NCBI GenBank assembly: GCA_028873825.1
Contig: JAPPNM010000026.1
Span: 1 to 35,123 of the forward strand
Source of the DNA: Gemmatimonadota bacterium
Lineage (GTDB): Bacteria; Gemmatimonadota; Gemmatimonadetes; Longimicrobiales; Gaopeijiaceae
Reading direction: 5' to 3'
DNA length: 35,123 nucleotides
A program made the translations under genes and the position numbers. The first letter of the stretch is position 1. Each line of letters starts with the position of its first letter. Below the pieces are notes generated by a model. It ran no database searches, was not told where the DNA came from, and saw only the letters and a list, made by a program, of their open reading frames with translations. This document shows, one piece after another, positions 17,817-30,890 of this stretch.

Positions 17817-18335
17817 TCAGGACCGGCCCGGCATCGCGGCCAGCACCCGTCTCACGCTTTCCTGCACGTCCTCGGCCATGGGCATGAACCCGCCCGTCCA
17901 CCGCTGGACGAAGCGTCCCTCCGCGTCGACGAGGAAGGTGCCGGGAAGGCCGACGAGGCCGTACTTTTCCGCGATTTCCCAGGAAGGGTCGTGATAGATG
18001 GGAAAGTCGACACCCACTTCGCCGAGAAATTCGACGATCGTCTCGCGCGACCCTCGGTCGTCCACGCTCACCCCCACGACCCGGAAGCCCTGGCCGGCGT
18101 ACTTGTCGTGCAGCTCCTGGAGTTCGGGCATCTCGTGCCGGCAGGGGGCGCACCACGTGGCCCAGATGTTGAGCATGTAGGGAGCGCCCGCCAAGCCGGA
18201 GCCGTCGAACTCGCCGCCGTCCAGCGTCGAGGCGGCGAAGGCGGGCACCTTGTCGCCGGGCTCGAGGGGTCTGTCGGGCATTCTGCACGCGGCCCACGCC
18301 AAGGCTGCGATCGAAACGACTAGGCTTCTCCTCAC
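17817..18335 (-). CDS. TlpA/ResA-like thioredoxin-fold lipoprotein
   Basis: PGDKVPAFAASTLDGGEF..., MLNIWATWCAPCRHEMPELQELHDKY, WCAPC redox motif; GLVGLPGTFLVDAEG cis-Pro loop; GTG start at 18335. Confidence 0.9.
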   Translation of the reverse strand: MRRSLVVSIAALAWAACRMPDRPLEPGDKVPAFAASTLDGGEFDGSGLAGAPYMLNIWATWCAPCRHEMPELQELHDKYAGQGFRVVGVSVDDRGSRETIVEFLGEVGVDFPIYHDPSWEIAEKYGLVGLPGTFLVDAEGRFVQRWTGGFMPMAEDVQESVRRVLAAMPGRS

Positions 18336-18587
18336 GGGACCCCCCCTCCGGCTGGACTTTCGAAACACGTGGCCTCAAGCTACCCAAAGGGGCGCGGGCC
18401 GGCCAACGGCGCGGGAGCGCCGGCGAGGTCGCGCGGCGGCGCGGGCAACCCCGCGGCGCGGAGGCCGGCGCGGGCGCGGCAACCCCGGGACTGGAAGCGG
18501 GCGCCGAATTCGCGTGCGGGAACCGGAACCCCCCGGCGCCCCGGCACGTAAGGAGCCAGGGAGTTTCCTCAGACGGGACTACGATAC

Positions 18588-19274
18588 ATGACCACGGACC
18601 GAACCCGATCCGCCGCGCGCCGGAAGCTGACCTTCGTCGCCGGTTTCGCCATCTACTTCGCCGCCCTGTGGCTCCTCTGGGACACGCCGGCCATCTACCC
18701 GCTCAAGATCTTCGTGGTAATGCTCCACGAGATCAGCCACGGGATCGCCTCCCTGGCCACGGGGGGCACGATCGACAGGATCGTCCTGGACCCCCAGCAG
18801 GGCGGCGCCTGCCACTGCGGCGGCGGCAACGCCTTCCTGACCCTGTCGGCGGGATACCTTGGCAGCCTGCTCTGGGGCGTGGCGCTGCTGGCGCTCGCGG
18901 GGGCGCGACGCATCTCGAACGCCACGCTGCTCACAGTGATCGGCGGCCTCGTCGTGCTCCTCACCGCGCTTTACGTGCGCAACGGATTCGGGCTCCTCTT
19001 CGGCCTGGGCTTCGGGTCCGCCCTGCTGATCGCCGGCCGCAAGCTCGGACCGCTCGCGAGCAAGGTAGTGCTCACGACTCTGGGCCTCACGAGCTGCCTC
19101 TACGCGATCCTGGACATCAAGAGCGACGTGCTCGACAGGCCGCACCTGCAAAGCGACGCGGCCATGCTCGCCGAGATCACGCCGCTGTCGACGACGGCGT
19201 GGGGGGCGGTGTGGATCGGGGTGGCGGTGATCGTCAGCGGGGTGGCGTTCGCGAGGGCCTACAGGGCGGCTTGA
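18588..19274 (+). CDS. M50B-like membrane metalloprotease family protein
   Basis: VVMLHEISHGIASLATGGTIDRIVLDPQQGG with HExxH in a multi-TM protein. Confidence 0.78.
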   Translation: MTTDRTRSAARRKLTFVAGFAIYFAALWLLWDTPAIYPLKIFVVMLHEISHGIASLATGGTIDRIVLDPQQGGACHCGGGNAFLTLSAGYLGSLLWGVALLALAGARRISNATLLTVIGGLVVLLTALYVRNGFGLLFGLGFGSALLIAGRKLGPLASKVVLTTLGLTSCLYAILDIKSDVLDRPHLQSDAAMLAEITPLSTTAWGAVWIGVAVIVSGVAFARAYRAA

Positions 19275-19307
19275 GGGGGCGGAGGGGTCGAATGTCAACC
19301 GGAACTG
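19232..19307 (+). repeat. 76-bp direct repeat copy 1 (3' end of the M50B-like gene plus flank)
   Basis: Identical by eye to 21603-21678: cgtcagcggggtggcgttcgcgagggcctacagggcggcttgagggggcggaggggtcgaatgtcaaccggaactg. Confidence 0.95.
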
Positions 19308-19957
19308 ACTACCGTCACCTCCATGTCGAGCGAAGCGGCCAACCCGCCGGGGTCCTCCGCCACAACCGTAACGGTCGCGGAACCCGGCGCCACGCCCTTG
19401 ATCCTGACGGCCTCCGCCAACACGAGGACGGTGGCCACCTCCGTGTTCGAGGACGACGCGGTAAGCCGCAGTTCCTCCCCATCCGGGTCTTCGAAGCAGG
19501 GTACGACAAGAACGGTCTCCCTCACTTCCAGTGGCGGTGGCCGGGGCGGGGTGTCGCATACCTCCGGTGCCCGGTTGCCTAGCACCGCAACGCCGAATTC
19601 CTGCCGGGCGGTCTGGCCGGCGGGATCCGTCGCCACGACCGCAATGGTCGCCGAACCCGGCGAGACGCCCTTGACGCTGATGGCGGAATCCTGCGCGGCG
19701 GCGGTCGCAACCTCCACGTCCGACGACGACGCGGTCAGCTTCAGTTCCTCCCCCTCCGGGTCTTCGAAGCACGGCGCGAGGCGCACCTCCTCCTCCAGGC
19801 CGAGCGTTTGTTGCGGTATGCTGCCGCACGCCCCGGGAGGCTCGGAGTCCTCCCCACAGGCGAAAAGGCAGACGGCCGCGACCGCCAGCGGCAACCGGCG
19901 GACAAGCAATCCGCGGTCCGGCAGCGGTGAGCGTACGGATGAAAGCGGGTGACACAT
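19295..19957 (-). CDS. Lipoprotein with two tandem repeat domains (Ig/cadherin-like)
   Basis: RRLPLAVAAVCLFACGED lipobox; two copies of CFEDPxGEELxLTASSSxxEVATxxxxxxAxxxKGVxPGSATxxVVAxDPxGxxA. Confidence 0.75.
   Translation of the reverse strand: MCHPLSSVRSPLPDRGLLVRRLPLAVAAVCLFACGEDSEPPGACGSIPQQTLGLEEEVRLAPCFEDPEGEELKLTASSSDVEVATAAAQDSAISVKGVSPGSATIAVVATDPAGQTARQEFGVAVLGNRAPEVCDTPPRPPPLEVRETVLVVPCFEDPDGEELRLTASSSNTEVATVLVLAEAVRIKGVAPGSATVTVVAEDPGGLAASLDMEVTVVSSG
19886..19939. repeat. Imperfect direct repeat copy 1 (partner 20086-20139, offset 200 bp)
   Basis: cagcggcaaccggcggacaagcaatccgcggtccggcagcggtgagcgtacgga; about 6 differences over 54 nt. Confidence 0.85.
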
Positions 19958-20085
19958 CGGAGTATTCCTTTCCCGTGGAGTGGTGCGCGGCAGGGCCGCC
20001 CGGCGGCGACCCATGGTCAGGTATACTCCTGAAGCGCGGAACTCGCCCGGCGCTACCATTCGGACGTCTGTCACGGTCGGGCGGG

Positions 20086-20139
20086 CAGCGGCAACCAGCG
20101 GACAACGAGTCCGCAGTACGGCAGCGGTGAGCGTACGGA
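20086..20139. repeat. Imperfect direct repeat copy 2 (partner 19886-19939)
   Basis: cagcggcaaccagcggacaacgagtccgcagtacggcagcggtgagcgtacgga. Confidence 0.85.
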
Positions 20140-20149
20140 GGGGAGCTGG

Positions 20150-20189
20150 TGTCAACCGGGGTTGACAGAATGTAAAGTGGGGTTTACAT
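20150..20189. promoter_or_regulatory. Two adjacent palindromes TGTCAACC-GG-GGTTGACA and ATGTAAA-gtgggg-TTTACAT
   Basis: Perfect 8-bp and 7-bp arms; same half-site words as in the 7060-7100 palindrome. Confidence 0.6.
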
Positions 20190-20208
20190 GGGAGGGACCC
20201 CCGCTCCC

Positions 20209-21405
20209 TCAACCGGGGCCTGCGGGAAGCGGCGGGGAAGCGTCAAGTCGCGCGAGCAGTGCGGGCAGGTCCTCAAGCGGGACGACCTCGCAGTCCCCCC
20301 GCGACCGCCGGTCCGTTCCTCCATGGACCACGGCCTTGGCGCTGACTCGCGGGAGCAGCTTGGCGACGCGGTCGAGCGCCGCGAGACGACTCCCGCGGAT
20401 CCTCGTCCCGGCCTTGGTCTCGATCGCACCGATGCCGTTGCCGTTCTCGTAGAGCAGGTCGCATTCCAGCCCGTCCGCGTCCCGGAAGAACGTGAGATTC
20501 GACCGGCGGCCCGTGTTGAAGCGGTGCTTGAGGGCCTCGACCACGACGGCCTTCTCGAAGAGCGGCCCCCGCGCCGGGTGCGCCGCCATCTGGCCGGCGT
20601 TCTCGATGCCGAGAAGGTGGCCGGCCAGTCCCACGTCGTGGAAGTAGAGCTTGGGCAACTTGACGAGGCGCTTGCGGATGTTGGCGAAGAAGGGCGGCAG
20701 CCGAAAAACGACGTAGCTCGCCTCGAGGACGGTGAGCCAGTGGCGCGCCGTAGCCTGCGGCACGCCGGCATCCGAGCCCAGGGAGCCGAGGTCGGCGAGT
20801 TGGCCCACCCTCGCCGCGCAGAGACGCACGAACCGGCGGAAGGCGGACAGATCGCGGATCTCGCCGATTCGCCGAACGTCGCGTTCGACGTAGGTCTCGA
20901 GGTAGTCCCCGAGCGCCTGCGTGGGATCCAGCCCGCGATCGTGAATCCGCGGATAGAATCCCGAATAGAGGATGTCGTCCAGCGCGTCGCTCGCTCCGGT
21001 GCGCCGCCGTTCGGCGAGGGAGAACGGCAGGAGCCGCAGCAGCGCCGTTCGGCCGGCGAGCGACTGGCCGATGGTCTCCGAGAGGCGAAACTGTTCGCTC
21101 CCGGTGAGGACGAAGAGGCCGGTTCCACCGTCTTCGTCGGCGAGGACCTTCAGGTAGGACACGAGATCCGGAACGCGCTGGATTTCGTCGAGGATCGCTC
21201 CCTGGGGGAACCGTGCGAGAAAGCCTCGCGGGTCGGACTTGGCGAACGCCCGGCGGTCGGGAGCGTCCAGGTCCACGTGGGGGAGCCCGGGGAAGGCGGC
21301 GCGGCAGAGCGTGGTCTTCCCCGACTGTCGCGGCCCGGTGACCGTGACGAAGGGGTATTGGCGGAACAGGCCGACCAGGACGGGCGTGATCTCGCGCTCG
21401 ATCAT
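20209..21405 (-). CDS. AAA ATPase with DUF4143 C-terminal nuclease-like domain
   Basis: FVTVTGPRQSGKTTLCRAAF, ARFPQGAILDEIQRVPDLVSYLK, FVLTGSEQFRL, DYLETYVERDVRRIGEIRDLSAFRRF, C-terminal ECDLLYENGNGIGAIETKAG. Confidence 0.93.
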   Translation of the reverse strand: MIEREITPVLVGLFRQYPFVTVTGPRQSGKTTLCRAAFPGLPHVDLDAPDRRAFAKSDPRGFLARFPQGAILDEIQRVPDLVSYLKVLADEDGGTGLFVLTGSEQFRLSETIGQSLAGRTALLRLLPFSLAERRRTGASDALDDILYSGFYPRIHDRGLDPTQALGDYLETYVERDVRRIGEIRDLSAFRRFVRLCAARVGQLADLGSLGSDAGVPQATARHWLTVLEASYVVFRLPPFFANIRKRLVKLPKLYFHDVGLAGHLLGIENAGQMAAHPARGPLFEKAVVVEALKHRFNTGRRSNLTFFRDADGLECDLLYENGNGIGAIETKAGTRIRGSRLAALDRVAKLLPRVSAKAVVHGGTDRRSRGDCEVVPLEDLPALLARLDASPPLPAGPG

Positions 21406-21559
21406 GCGGGGTAATGTAGGGGAGGGGGAGGCCGCGGGCAGGTCGGTGGCGGCGGCGCGCTTCGCGGTCGGGAAAGCGGTCTTCGCGCTCGCCGCGCCAC
21501 TCAGGTGGACAAGCCCCGGATCGGCACCGGGGAGCCGGCCGACGAACTGCATCACCGGT

Positions 21560-21678
21560 GCGGCAACCCCGGAACCGGAAGCGGGCCCCCGGCGCCACGG
21601 CACGTCAGCGGGGTGGCGTTCGCGAGGGCCTACAGGGCGGCTTGAGGGGGCGGAGGGGTCGAATGTCAACCGGAACTG
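21560..21678 (+). pseudogene. Deletion-scar copy of the M50B-like locus: two upstream blocks joined to the 3' end
   Basis: 21560-21586 resembles 18476-18502 (25/27), 21586-21605 resembles 18530-18549 (19/20), 21603-21678 equals 19232-19307 (76/76); same order and strand. Confidence 0.75.
21603..21678 (+). repeat. 76-bp direct repeat copy 2
   Basis: Identical by eye to 19232-19307. Confidence 0.95.
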
Positions 21679-21715
21679 TCGGGAGTAGTCAACCCGTCGC
21701 GGCGGCCTGGCCCGC

Positions 21716-21997
21716 TTACCGGCCGGAGGCTTCTTCAAGTTCCGCAAACATCTCGTCCGCGCTCGCGAATCGCGCCGCGCGCGTGCTGACCATCTCGTCA
21801 ACCTCGGCCATGGCTTCTCGCGTTTTCGCGTTGGGAACCTTGAGTTCAAGCGGGAACGCCTGATCGACGGCAATGCGATGGAACAGAAGCCGCACGGCCT
21901 CCGAAGCCGTCAAGCCCATCGCCGCGAGCGCCGCCATCGCTTTCCGCTTCATCTCGGTGTCCATCCGCACATGCACCATCGAACTCCGTGTCTTCAT
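21716..21997 (-). CDS. RelB/DinJ-like antitoxin, no adjacent toxin seen
   Basis: VHVRMDTEMKRKAMAALAAMGLTASEAVRLLFHRIAVDQAFPLELKVPNAKTREAMAEVD. Confidence 0.88.
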   Translation of the reverse strand: MKTRSSMVHVRMDTEMKRKAMAALAAMGLTASEAVRLLFHRIAVDQAFPLELKVPNAKTREAMAEVDEMVSTRAARFASADEMFAELEEASGR

Positions 21998-22880
21998 CCG
22001 AACCTCCTGTATCTCAATTGCGATCCACCGTCGTGTTTCGTCGTGAACGAGTCAAGCCGGTGCCGACAACGGCGATCCCCGGGCGGCGGCATCCCCTCTC
22101 GCAACCCGCCCCACGGCGGTTCGGTGGACCAGCAGTCGCGGCACCGCTAGCCACTGTACCCAGTCGCGAATCGCACTGCGGTCCAGACCCGCCAGCTCGG
22201 GTCCGAAGACGGTGTCCGGATCCCGGTCGGTGTAGCCGCACGCCGTCGGCCACCCGAGAGCAACCCCGGAAACGGTGGCGGGGATCGGCGGGGGACCTTG
22301 CTCCCCGGCCCCAACGCGGACCGATTTGGACTAAATTGGTCAGAATTGTCTGGTGGAGGACGCCGGTGGCGCGACGAGGGACATGGGCAATCCGGCGGCC
22401 CGCCGTCCCCGGCGCCATGACCGCCGACATCCTCGCCCGCCCTACGACGCTCCAGGCCGAGGCCCTCCGTCTCCTCGGCGTCCGCCCATGACCCGTACCC
22501 AGTAGCGTACACTCCCGGAATCGCACTATGTCACTGCGCCGCAATCACTTGCCTGACTAACCCGAACTTCGAGAGAAGGCGCGTGGCTAGGTTCTGGTCA
22601 CGACAAGAACATAATAACAGGCGAATTAGTCACGTTTTGGTCATACAGAAGATCGGCTTCAGCCGTCAGTGAGCAGTACGCTTCACAATTCGCTATCCCC
22701 ATGGACATCAGTCTTGACGAGAGCACACTCAGTCGTCATACTGCAACTACGAGTTCGGTGGGTGATTCCCGCCGAAGATCGCACCCATATCCAAGAGGAC
22801 GAAAGCACTAACCTTGCTTCTGACTGACCTGGCCGCTGGACCACACTCCCCGACCGCCCAAATCCCAGAGGAGAAGAAGG

Positions 22881-22991
22881 ATGGCCGAGCTCACGAACCG
22901 CCAGATCGGCGGGAGCGCCGAGGCCACCGTAACCGTACTCCTCGATTCGCGCGAGCGTACGTTCGCCGGTGTCACCCCCACATCGACCTAA
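22881..22991 (+). CDS. Possible 36-aa leader ORF just upstream of cas3 (MAELTNRQIGGSAEATVTVLLDSRERTFAGVTPTST)
   Basis: ATG preceded by purine-rich aggagaagaagg; ends 26 nt before the cas3 GTG. Confidence 0.3.
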   Translation: MAELTNRQIGGSAEATVTVLLDSRERTFAGVTPTST

Positions 22992-23017
22992 TGGACTGCG
23001 TGGCAGGAGTTTAAGGC

Positions 23018-25622
23018 GTGACAACCAATCCCGCCTTGGCGACAGCTCCCGCGAACCTTGATCTGGGAGGTCTCTATCAGGCCGCATTCGGACGACCGAT
23101 GTCCCTCGGTTGGCAGCGCGCTCTCGTAGACGGCAGCTGGCCCGAGGTCCTGATCGCTCCGACGGGATCCGGCAAGACTGCCGGCGTGACGTTGGCATGG
23201 GCGCATCGTCGGCTCCACCGGCCCGAAGCGACTCCGCGCCGTCTCATCTGGTGCATGCCGATGCGCACGCTCGTGGACCAGGCGGCCGACGAGATTCGCG
23301 GGTGGATGGCGCGATGCGAGGCGAAGGGAGTCAACCCCGAGGGACTGATTCCGCGGCGTGAAGACGTTCATGTCGTCATGGGCGGCGCGGATTCGGGGGA
23401 TTGGCGCCTCAAACCCGAACGTCCTCTGATCCTCGTGGGAACTCAGGACATGATGCTCTCCAGGGCCTTGATGCGCGGCTACGCGTGCTCGAGGGCGGCG
23501 TGGCCCATGGAATTCGCGCTGCTGCACCGGGACGCGCAGTGGGTGTTCGACGAGGTGCAGCTGATGGGGGCGGGGCGCGCAACCTCCGCGCAGCTGGAGG
23601 CGTTTCGGCGGGGGGAGCACGAACGGGGCGTTTCGGGAAGCCGGTCGCGCGAGCCGGTTTGCAGAAGCCTCTGGATCTCGGCCACGCTCGAGCCGGAATG
23701 GCTCAAAACCGTGGATCACCCAGCTCCAACCAGGGTGCTGCGGGTAGAGCCAGCGACAGAGGATGACCCAAGGCTGCTCAAGCTCGCGCAGGCCGCGAAG
23801 CACCTGCATCGGGCTCCGGCCGCACCCGAGTCCTCCTCGGCCGCGCACGTGCGGGACTACCTCGCCCGGCTGGCCGAGTCCGTCGTTGACGCCCACCGGG
23901 CGGGTGGCATGACGCTCGTGATCGTCAACCAGGTCAAGCGCGCGCAGGAGCTGTACGCGAGCGCGGGCCGCATTCTCGCGCGTCGCGAGCGCAGGAATGC
24001 TGTTCCGAAGCTCGTGTTGCTGCATTCACGGTTCCGTGCCGCGGACCGTGAGCGTAAGATGGAATGGACTCGGGCCGACCCGGGCGAGCACGGGATCATC
24101 GTGATCTCAACTCAGGCGGTGGAGGCCGGCGTCGACATCTCCGCGGCGGTCATGGTCAGCGAGCTCGCTCCGTGGGCGTCAATGGTGCAGCGGTTCGGGC
24201 GGGCGAACAGGCGAGCCGAGGTCGATGGCGGTGCCGAGGTGCACTGGATCGACCTGCTGGGGCGCTTGGATGCCGACGACACGGCTGGAGAGAAGCAGGC
24301 CGTGGCCCTGTCGAAACCCTACGACGTCGACGATCTGCGCGAGGCCCGCGCGAAGCTCGTTGCACTTGGCGATGTGGCTCCGGTTCATCTGCCGCCACCC
24401 GGCGACATCGACCCTCCTTTGCGCGTGATCCGGCGCAAGGACCTCGACGAGCTCTTCGACACCGACTCGGACCTTACCGGGTTCGACGTCGACATCTCCG
24501 CGTACGTGCGCGACGCCGAGGACACGGATGTCCGGGTATTCTGGCGTGACCTGACGGAACCGGCCGACGATCCTCCGAAGCCCAGCGCAAACGAACTTTG
24601 CGCGGTGCCGATCGGGCAGGCGAAGAGGTGGATCCAAACGGCGACCGAGGCGTCCGGTACGGTCTTCTTCCGTCGCGATCCGCAGTGGCGCCGCCGCGAG
24701 GGAGCGGCGGAGTCCCACCCTCCGGGATGGCCTCCCCTTTCCCCGCGCGATCCGCCGTGGCCCGGACTCACGATCCTGGCCGACGTGAGGGCGGGAGGAT
24801 ACCGGGAGGATCTGGGCTTCACCGGCAACCGGAAGCACCGGCCGGCTCCAGTAGACCCCGACGCAGGGGCCGCGCGCGTGTCGGCGGCCAAGTCGGACGG
24901 CCACCGAACGCCGGAGGAGTCGGACGGATACGACGAGGACCCCGTGAGCCAAGCCGGACGGCCGGTGTCGCTCGCGGGTCATCGGCGGCACGTGGTTCGG
25001 GAGGTGCGCCATCTGGCCGGCGCGTTGCTGCTGCGCAACGAGACTCGCACCCTGCTCCTGCGCGCCGCGCGCTGGCACGATGTCGGAAAGGCGCACGAGG
25101 TCTTCCAGGACACGATGCGGCGCGGGCTGGACGGACAGGTGGTCCAGGAGAACATGCTGCTGGCCAAGACCGTGCTGAGAACACGCCACAAGCGCCGTTT
25201 CCGCCACGAGCTGGCGTCGGGACTGGCGTTTCTGGCTCACGAAGGCTGGCGGCGTGACGCGGATCTGACCGCGTACCTCATCGTCGCGCATCATGGGAAG
25301 GTGCGGATGAACCTGCGCGCGCTGCCGCGGGAGCAGGGACCGAAAGAGCCTGAGCGGGCCGGCGCCCGGTTCGCCAGGGGGGTTTGGGAAGGCGATCGCC
25401 TGCCCCCGCTCGACCTCGGAGGCGATGAACGATGGGAAGGCGGGCGCTTGACGCTGTCGGTCATGGAACTCGGCTGGGACGAGACGACGAGGGAAAGCTG
25501 GACCGAGCGGACACGGGTTTTGCTCGCGCGACTCGGACCGTTTCGGCTGGCTTGGCTGGAGACGCTGCTGCGCATCGCCGACCAGAGGGCGTCCGCGAAG
25601 GAGAGCGCGGGCCGATACGACG

Positions 25623-25630
<8 letters not shown>
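23018..25630 (+). CDS. cas3: Type I-G (I-U) Cas3: helicase with C-terminal HD domain
   Basis: LIAPTGSGKTAG, WVFDEVQLMG, STQAVEAGVDISAAVMVSELAPWASMVQRFGRANR, C-terminal RWHDVGKAHEVFQ HD motif; GTG start. Confidence 0.93.
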
Positions 25631-28971
<3,341 letters not shown>

Positions 28972-28977
28972 GCAACC

Positions 28978-30639
28978 GTGTTCGGGTTTGCCTTCCGGTT
29001 TCCGGCCGGACGATACCACGCCACGCCGTGGGGCCGAAACGTCAACGAGGCGGATGTCGCGTGGCCGCCGGAGCCGTGGCGGATCCTTCGGGCGTTGATT
29101 GCCTGCTACTGGCGCAAGGGAGACCGGGAGCGCTGGAGCGAGGACGACTTGGCGCGGCTCGTCGATGCCTTGGCCGCCGATCTTCCCGTGTTCCGTCTGC
29201 CGGAGGGTGCCATTCACGCCCATACGCGGCACTACATGCCGATCAGGAAAGGGAGGGCCGAGTCGAGAACTTTGGTCTTCGACGCCTTCCTGCATCTTCC
29301 AGACGGCGGGGAGGTCCAGGTCATCTGGCGGGGCGTGGCACTGGATGGCGATCTGCTGGAGCTTGCTGGCGATCTTGCGTCCGGAATGGGCTATCTCGGC
29401 CGGGCCGAGAGTTGGACCGAATGCCGCGTGATTCTCGAAGCCGATGGCGAGCCGAACTGCGGCCCGGCGGAGGGCGGGTTTGCGGGCGAGTCGTTCCGGC
29501 TGCTCCTGCCGCGGTCGGCCACGTCCTACCGGGCGGTGCGCGAGCGGCTAATGAGGGAGGAGGGAGACCGCATTCGGGCCGCTGCGAAGAAACCGATCAC
29601 CGAGCGCGCACTTCGGGGCCGAATCGCCAAGTCGTTTCGGGCAAAGTCCGTGGACACCCTCCCCGCCCGCTTGGTAGACGCCATCACGGTGGACACCGCC
29701 GACCTCCAGAATCGCAAGTGGAACCGCTCCCCCGCAGCCTACGAGGCTATCTACGCGCGGGATCCCGCGACCAATCCCGGTGTTGTGCCGCGTTCGCTCG
29801 GGAGGCGCAGAATCAGGAGGGCAAGCAGCGTGAAGAACCAACCGACCGTCGCGCGCTATCTCCTGGCGGGCCGACCGCGCCCTCGAATCGAAGATTCGGT
29901 GAAGATCGGCGAGGTGATGCGGGCGGCGGCGCTGTCGAAGTTCGGGTGGGCCACCGATGACGTCTCCGGGAAGCGGGTGCCACGCGCCCCGTGGCAGGTC
30001 ACCGGGCGCGACGAGCAGGGCCGCCCGCTTCGCGACCCGGCCCACTCTCACGCGTTCTGGCTCCCCGAGGATGCCGACGAAGACGGATGGATCGATCATG
30101 TGACGGTATTCGTCGCCGACGGCATGGACCACAGCGTTCGGTCAAGGCTCGACCGGATCACGCGGCTCTGGATCACCGCGAGAGCTCGTGACGAAGCTGG
30201 GGAAAAGCCGAAGATCGACGAGTGGCGCCTGGCCCTGGAGGGGTTCGGCAGCAGGGAGGACTTCGCCGGGGCTTCGCGGCTGCTGGCCACATCGCGGCGC
30301 TGGCGGAGCGTAACTCCGTTATTGGCGGCGGGCCACCTGAAGAAGGCCGGGTACGAGGGAGAGGTGCACCGGCTGCTTCGGCGGCGCGGGATTGCGACGG
30401 AGGGTGTGGCGGTCGAGGAGTTGCGTGACATCGATGTCGGTGGCACGGCACGGCGCGCGCTGAACTTCCACAGGTTCCGCTCGCGGGGGCGGGAGCGGCA
30501 GATCGACACGAGGGGGGCTTTGCTGGAGATCACGTTTCCAGAGGATGTTCGGGGACCGCTGGCTCTCGGGTACGCCAGCCATTTCGGGTTGGGAGCGTTC
30601 GGGGGTGTTGGGGACGCGAACACCACGGGAGGGCGTTGA
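28978..30639 (+). CDS. csb2: Csb2 (Cas5-Cas6-like, type I-G)
   Basis: GFAFRFPAGRYHATPWGRNVNEADVAWPPEPWRILRALIACYWRKG; HTRHYMPIRKGRAESRTLVFDAF; GTG start. Confidence 0.9.
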   Translation: MFGFAFRFPAGRYHATPWGRNVNEADVAWPPEPWRILRALIACYWRKGDRERWSEDDLARLVDALAADLPVFRLPEGAIHAHTRHYMPIRKGRAESRTLVFDAFLHLPDGGEVQVIWRGVALDGDLLELAGDLASGMGYLGRAESWTECRVILEADGEPNCGPAEGGFAGESFRLLLPRSATSYRAVRERLMREEGDRIRAAAKKPITERALRGRIAKSFRAKSVDTLPARLVDAITVDTADLQNRKWNRSPAAYEAIYARDPATNPGVVPRSLGRRRIRRASSVKNQPTVARYLLAGRPRPRIEDSVKIGEVMRAAALSKFGWATDDVSGKRVPRAPWQVTGRDEQGRPLRDPAHSHAFWLPEDADEDGWIDHVTVFVADGMDHSVRSRLDRITRLWITARARDEAGEKPKIDEWRLALEGFGSREDFAGASRLLATSRRWRSVTPLLAAGHLKKAGYEGEVHRLLRRRGIATEGVAVEELRDIDVGGTARRALNFHRFRSRGRERQIDTRGALLEITFPEDVRGPLALGYASHFGLGAFGGVGDANTTGGR

Positions 30640-30642
30640 CCG

Positions 30643-30828
30643 ATGTCACGGTGCATCGCGGAGTACGTAGCGGGTGACCTCTCCGGCATTCAGGACTACA
30701 TCCTCGGAGTTAGAACCGTCGGCAAGGCACAGGCCAAAAGACTGCGCGCGCGATCATTCCACGTTGAGATCTTCGAGTACGCGGCCTTGGCGACGGCCCG
30801 AGCCCGCCTGGGCATCACGGACGCGAGC
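30643..30828 (+). pseudogene. Truncated Cas10-like N-terminus (type III), coupled to csb2
   Basis: IAEYVAGDLSGIQDYILGVRTVGKAQAKRLRARSFHVEIFEYAALATARARLG resembles the Cas10/Csm1 N-terminal GDxSGIQxFI...A.A..LRARSF block; ORF then runs into unrelated sequence and stops at 31038. Confidence 0.7.
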
Positions 30829-30890
30829 ACATCCCGCTGCACATTGGGCCGGTCACCGGATTCCCCCGCCGGGTGGAAACCCGGCCAATT

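Noticed and set aside
22147-22512. Coding gene in the 22.1-22.5 kb gap
   Set aside because: Candidate ORFs on both strands have low-complexity Arg/Pro/Gly composition and no motif; left unannotated.
22683-23198. 171-aa minus-strand ORF upstream of cas3
   Set aside because: Partly antisense to cas3, no recognisable motifs; likely a high-GC spurious ORF.
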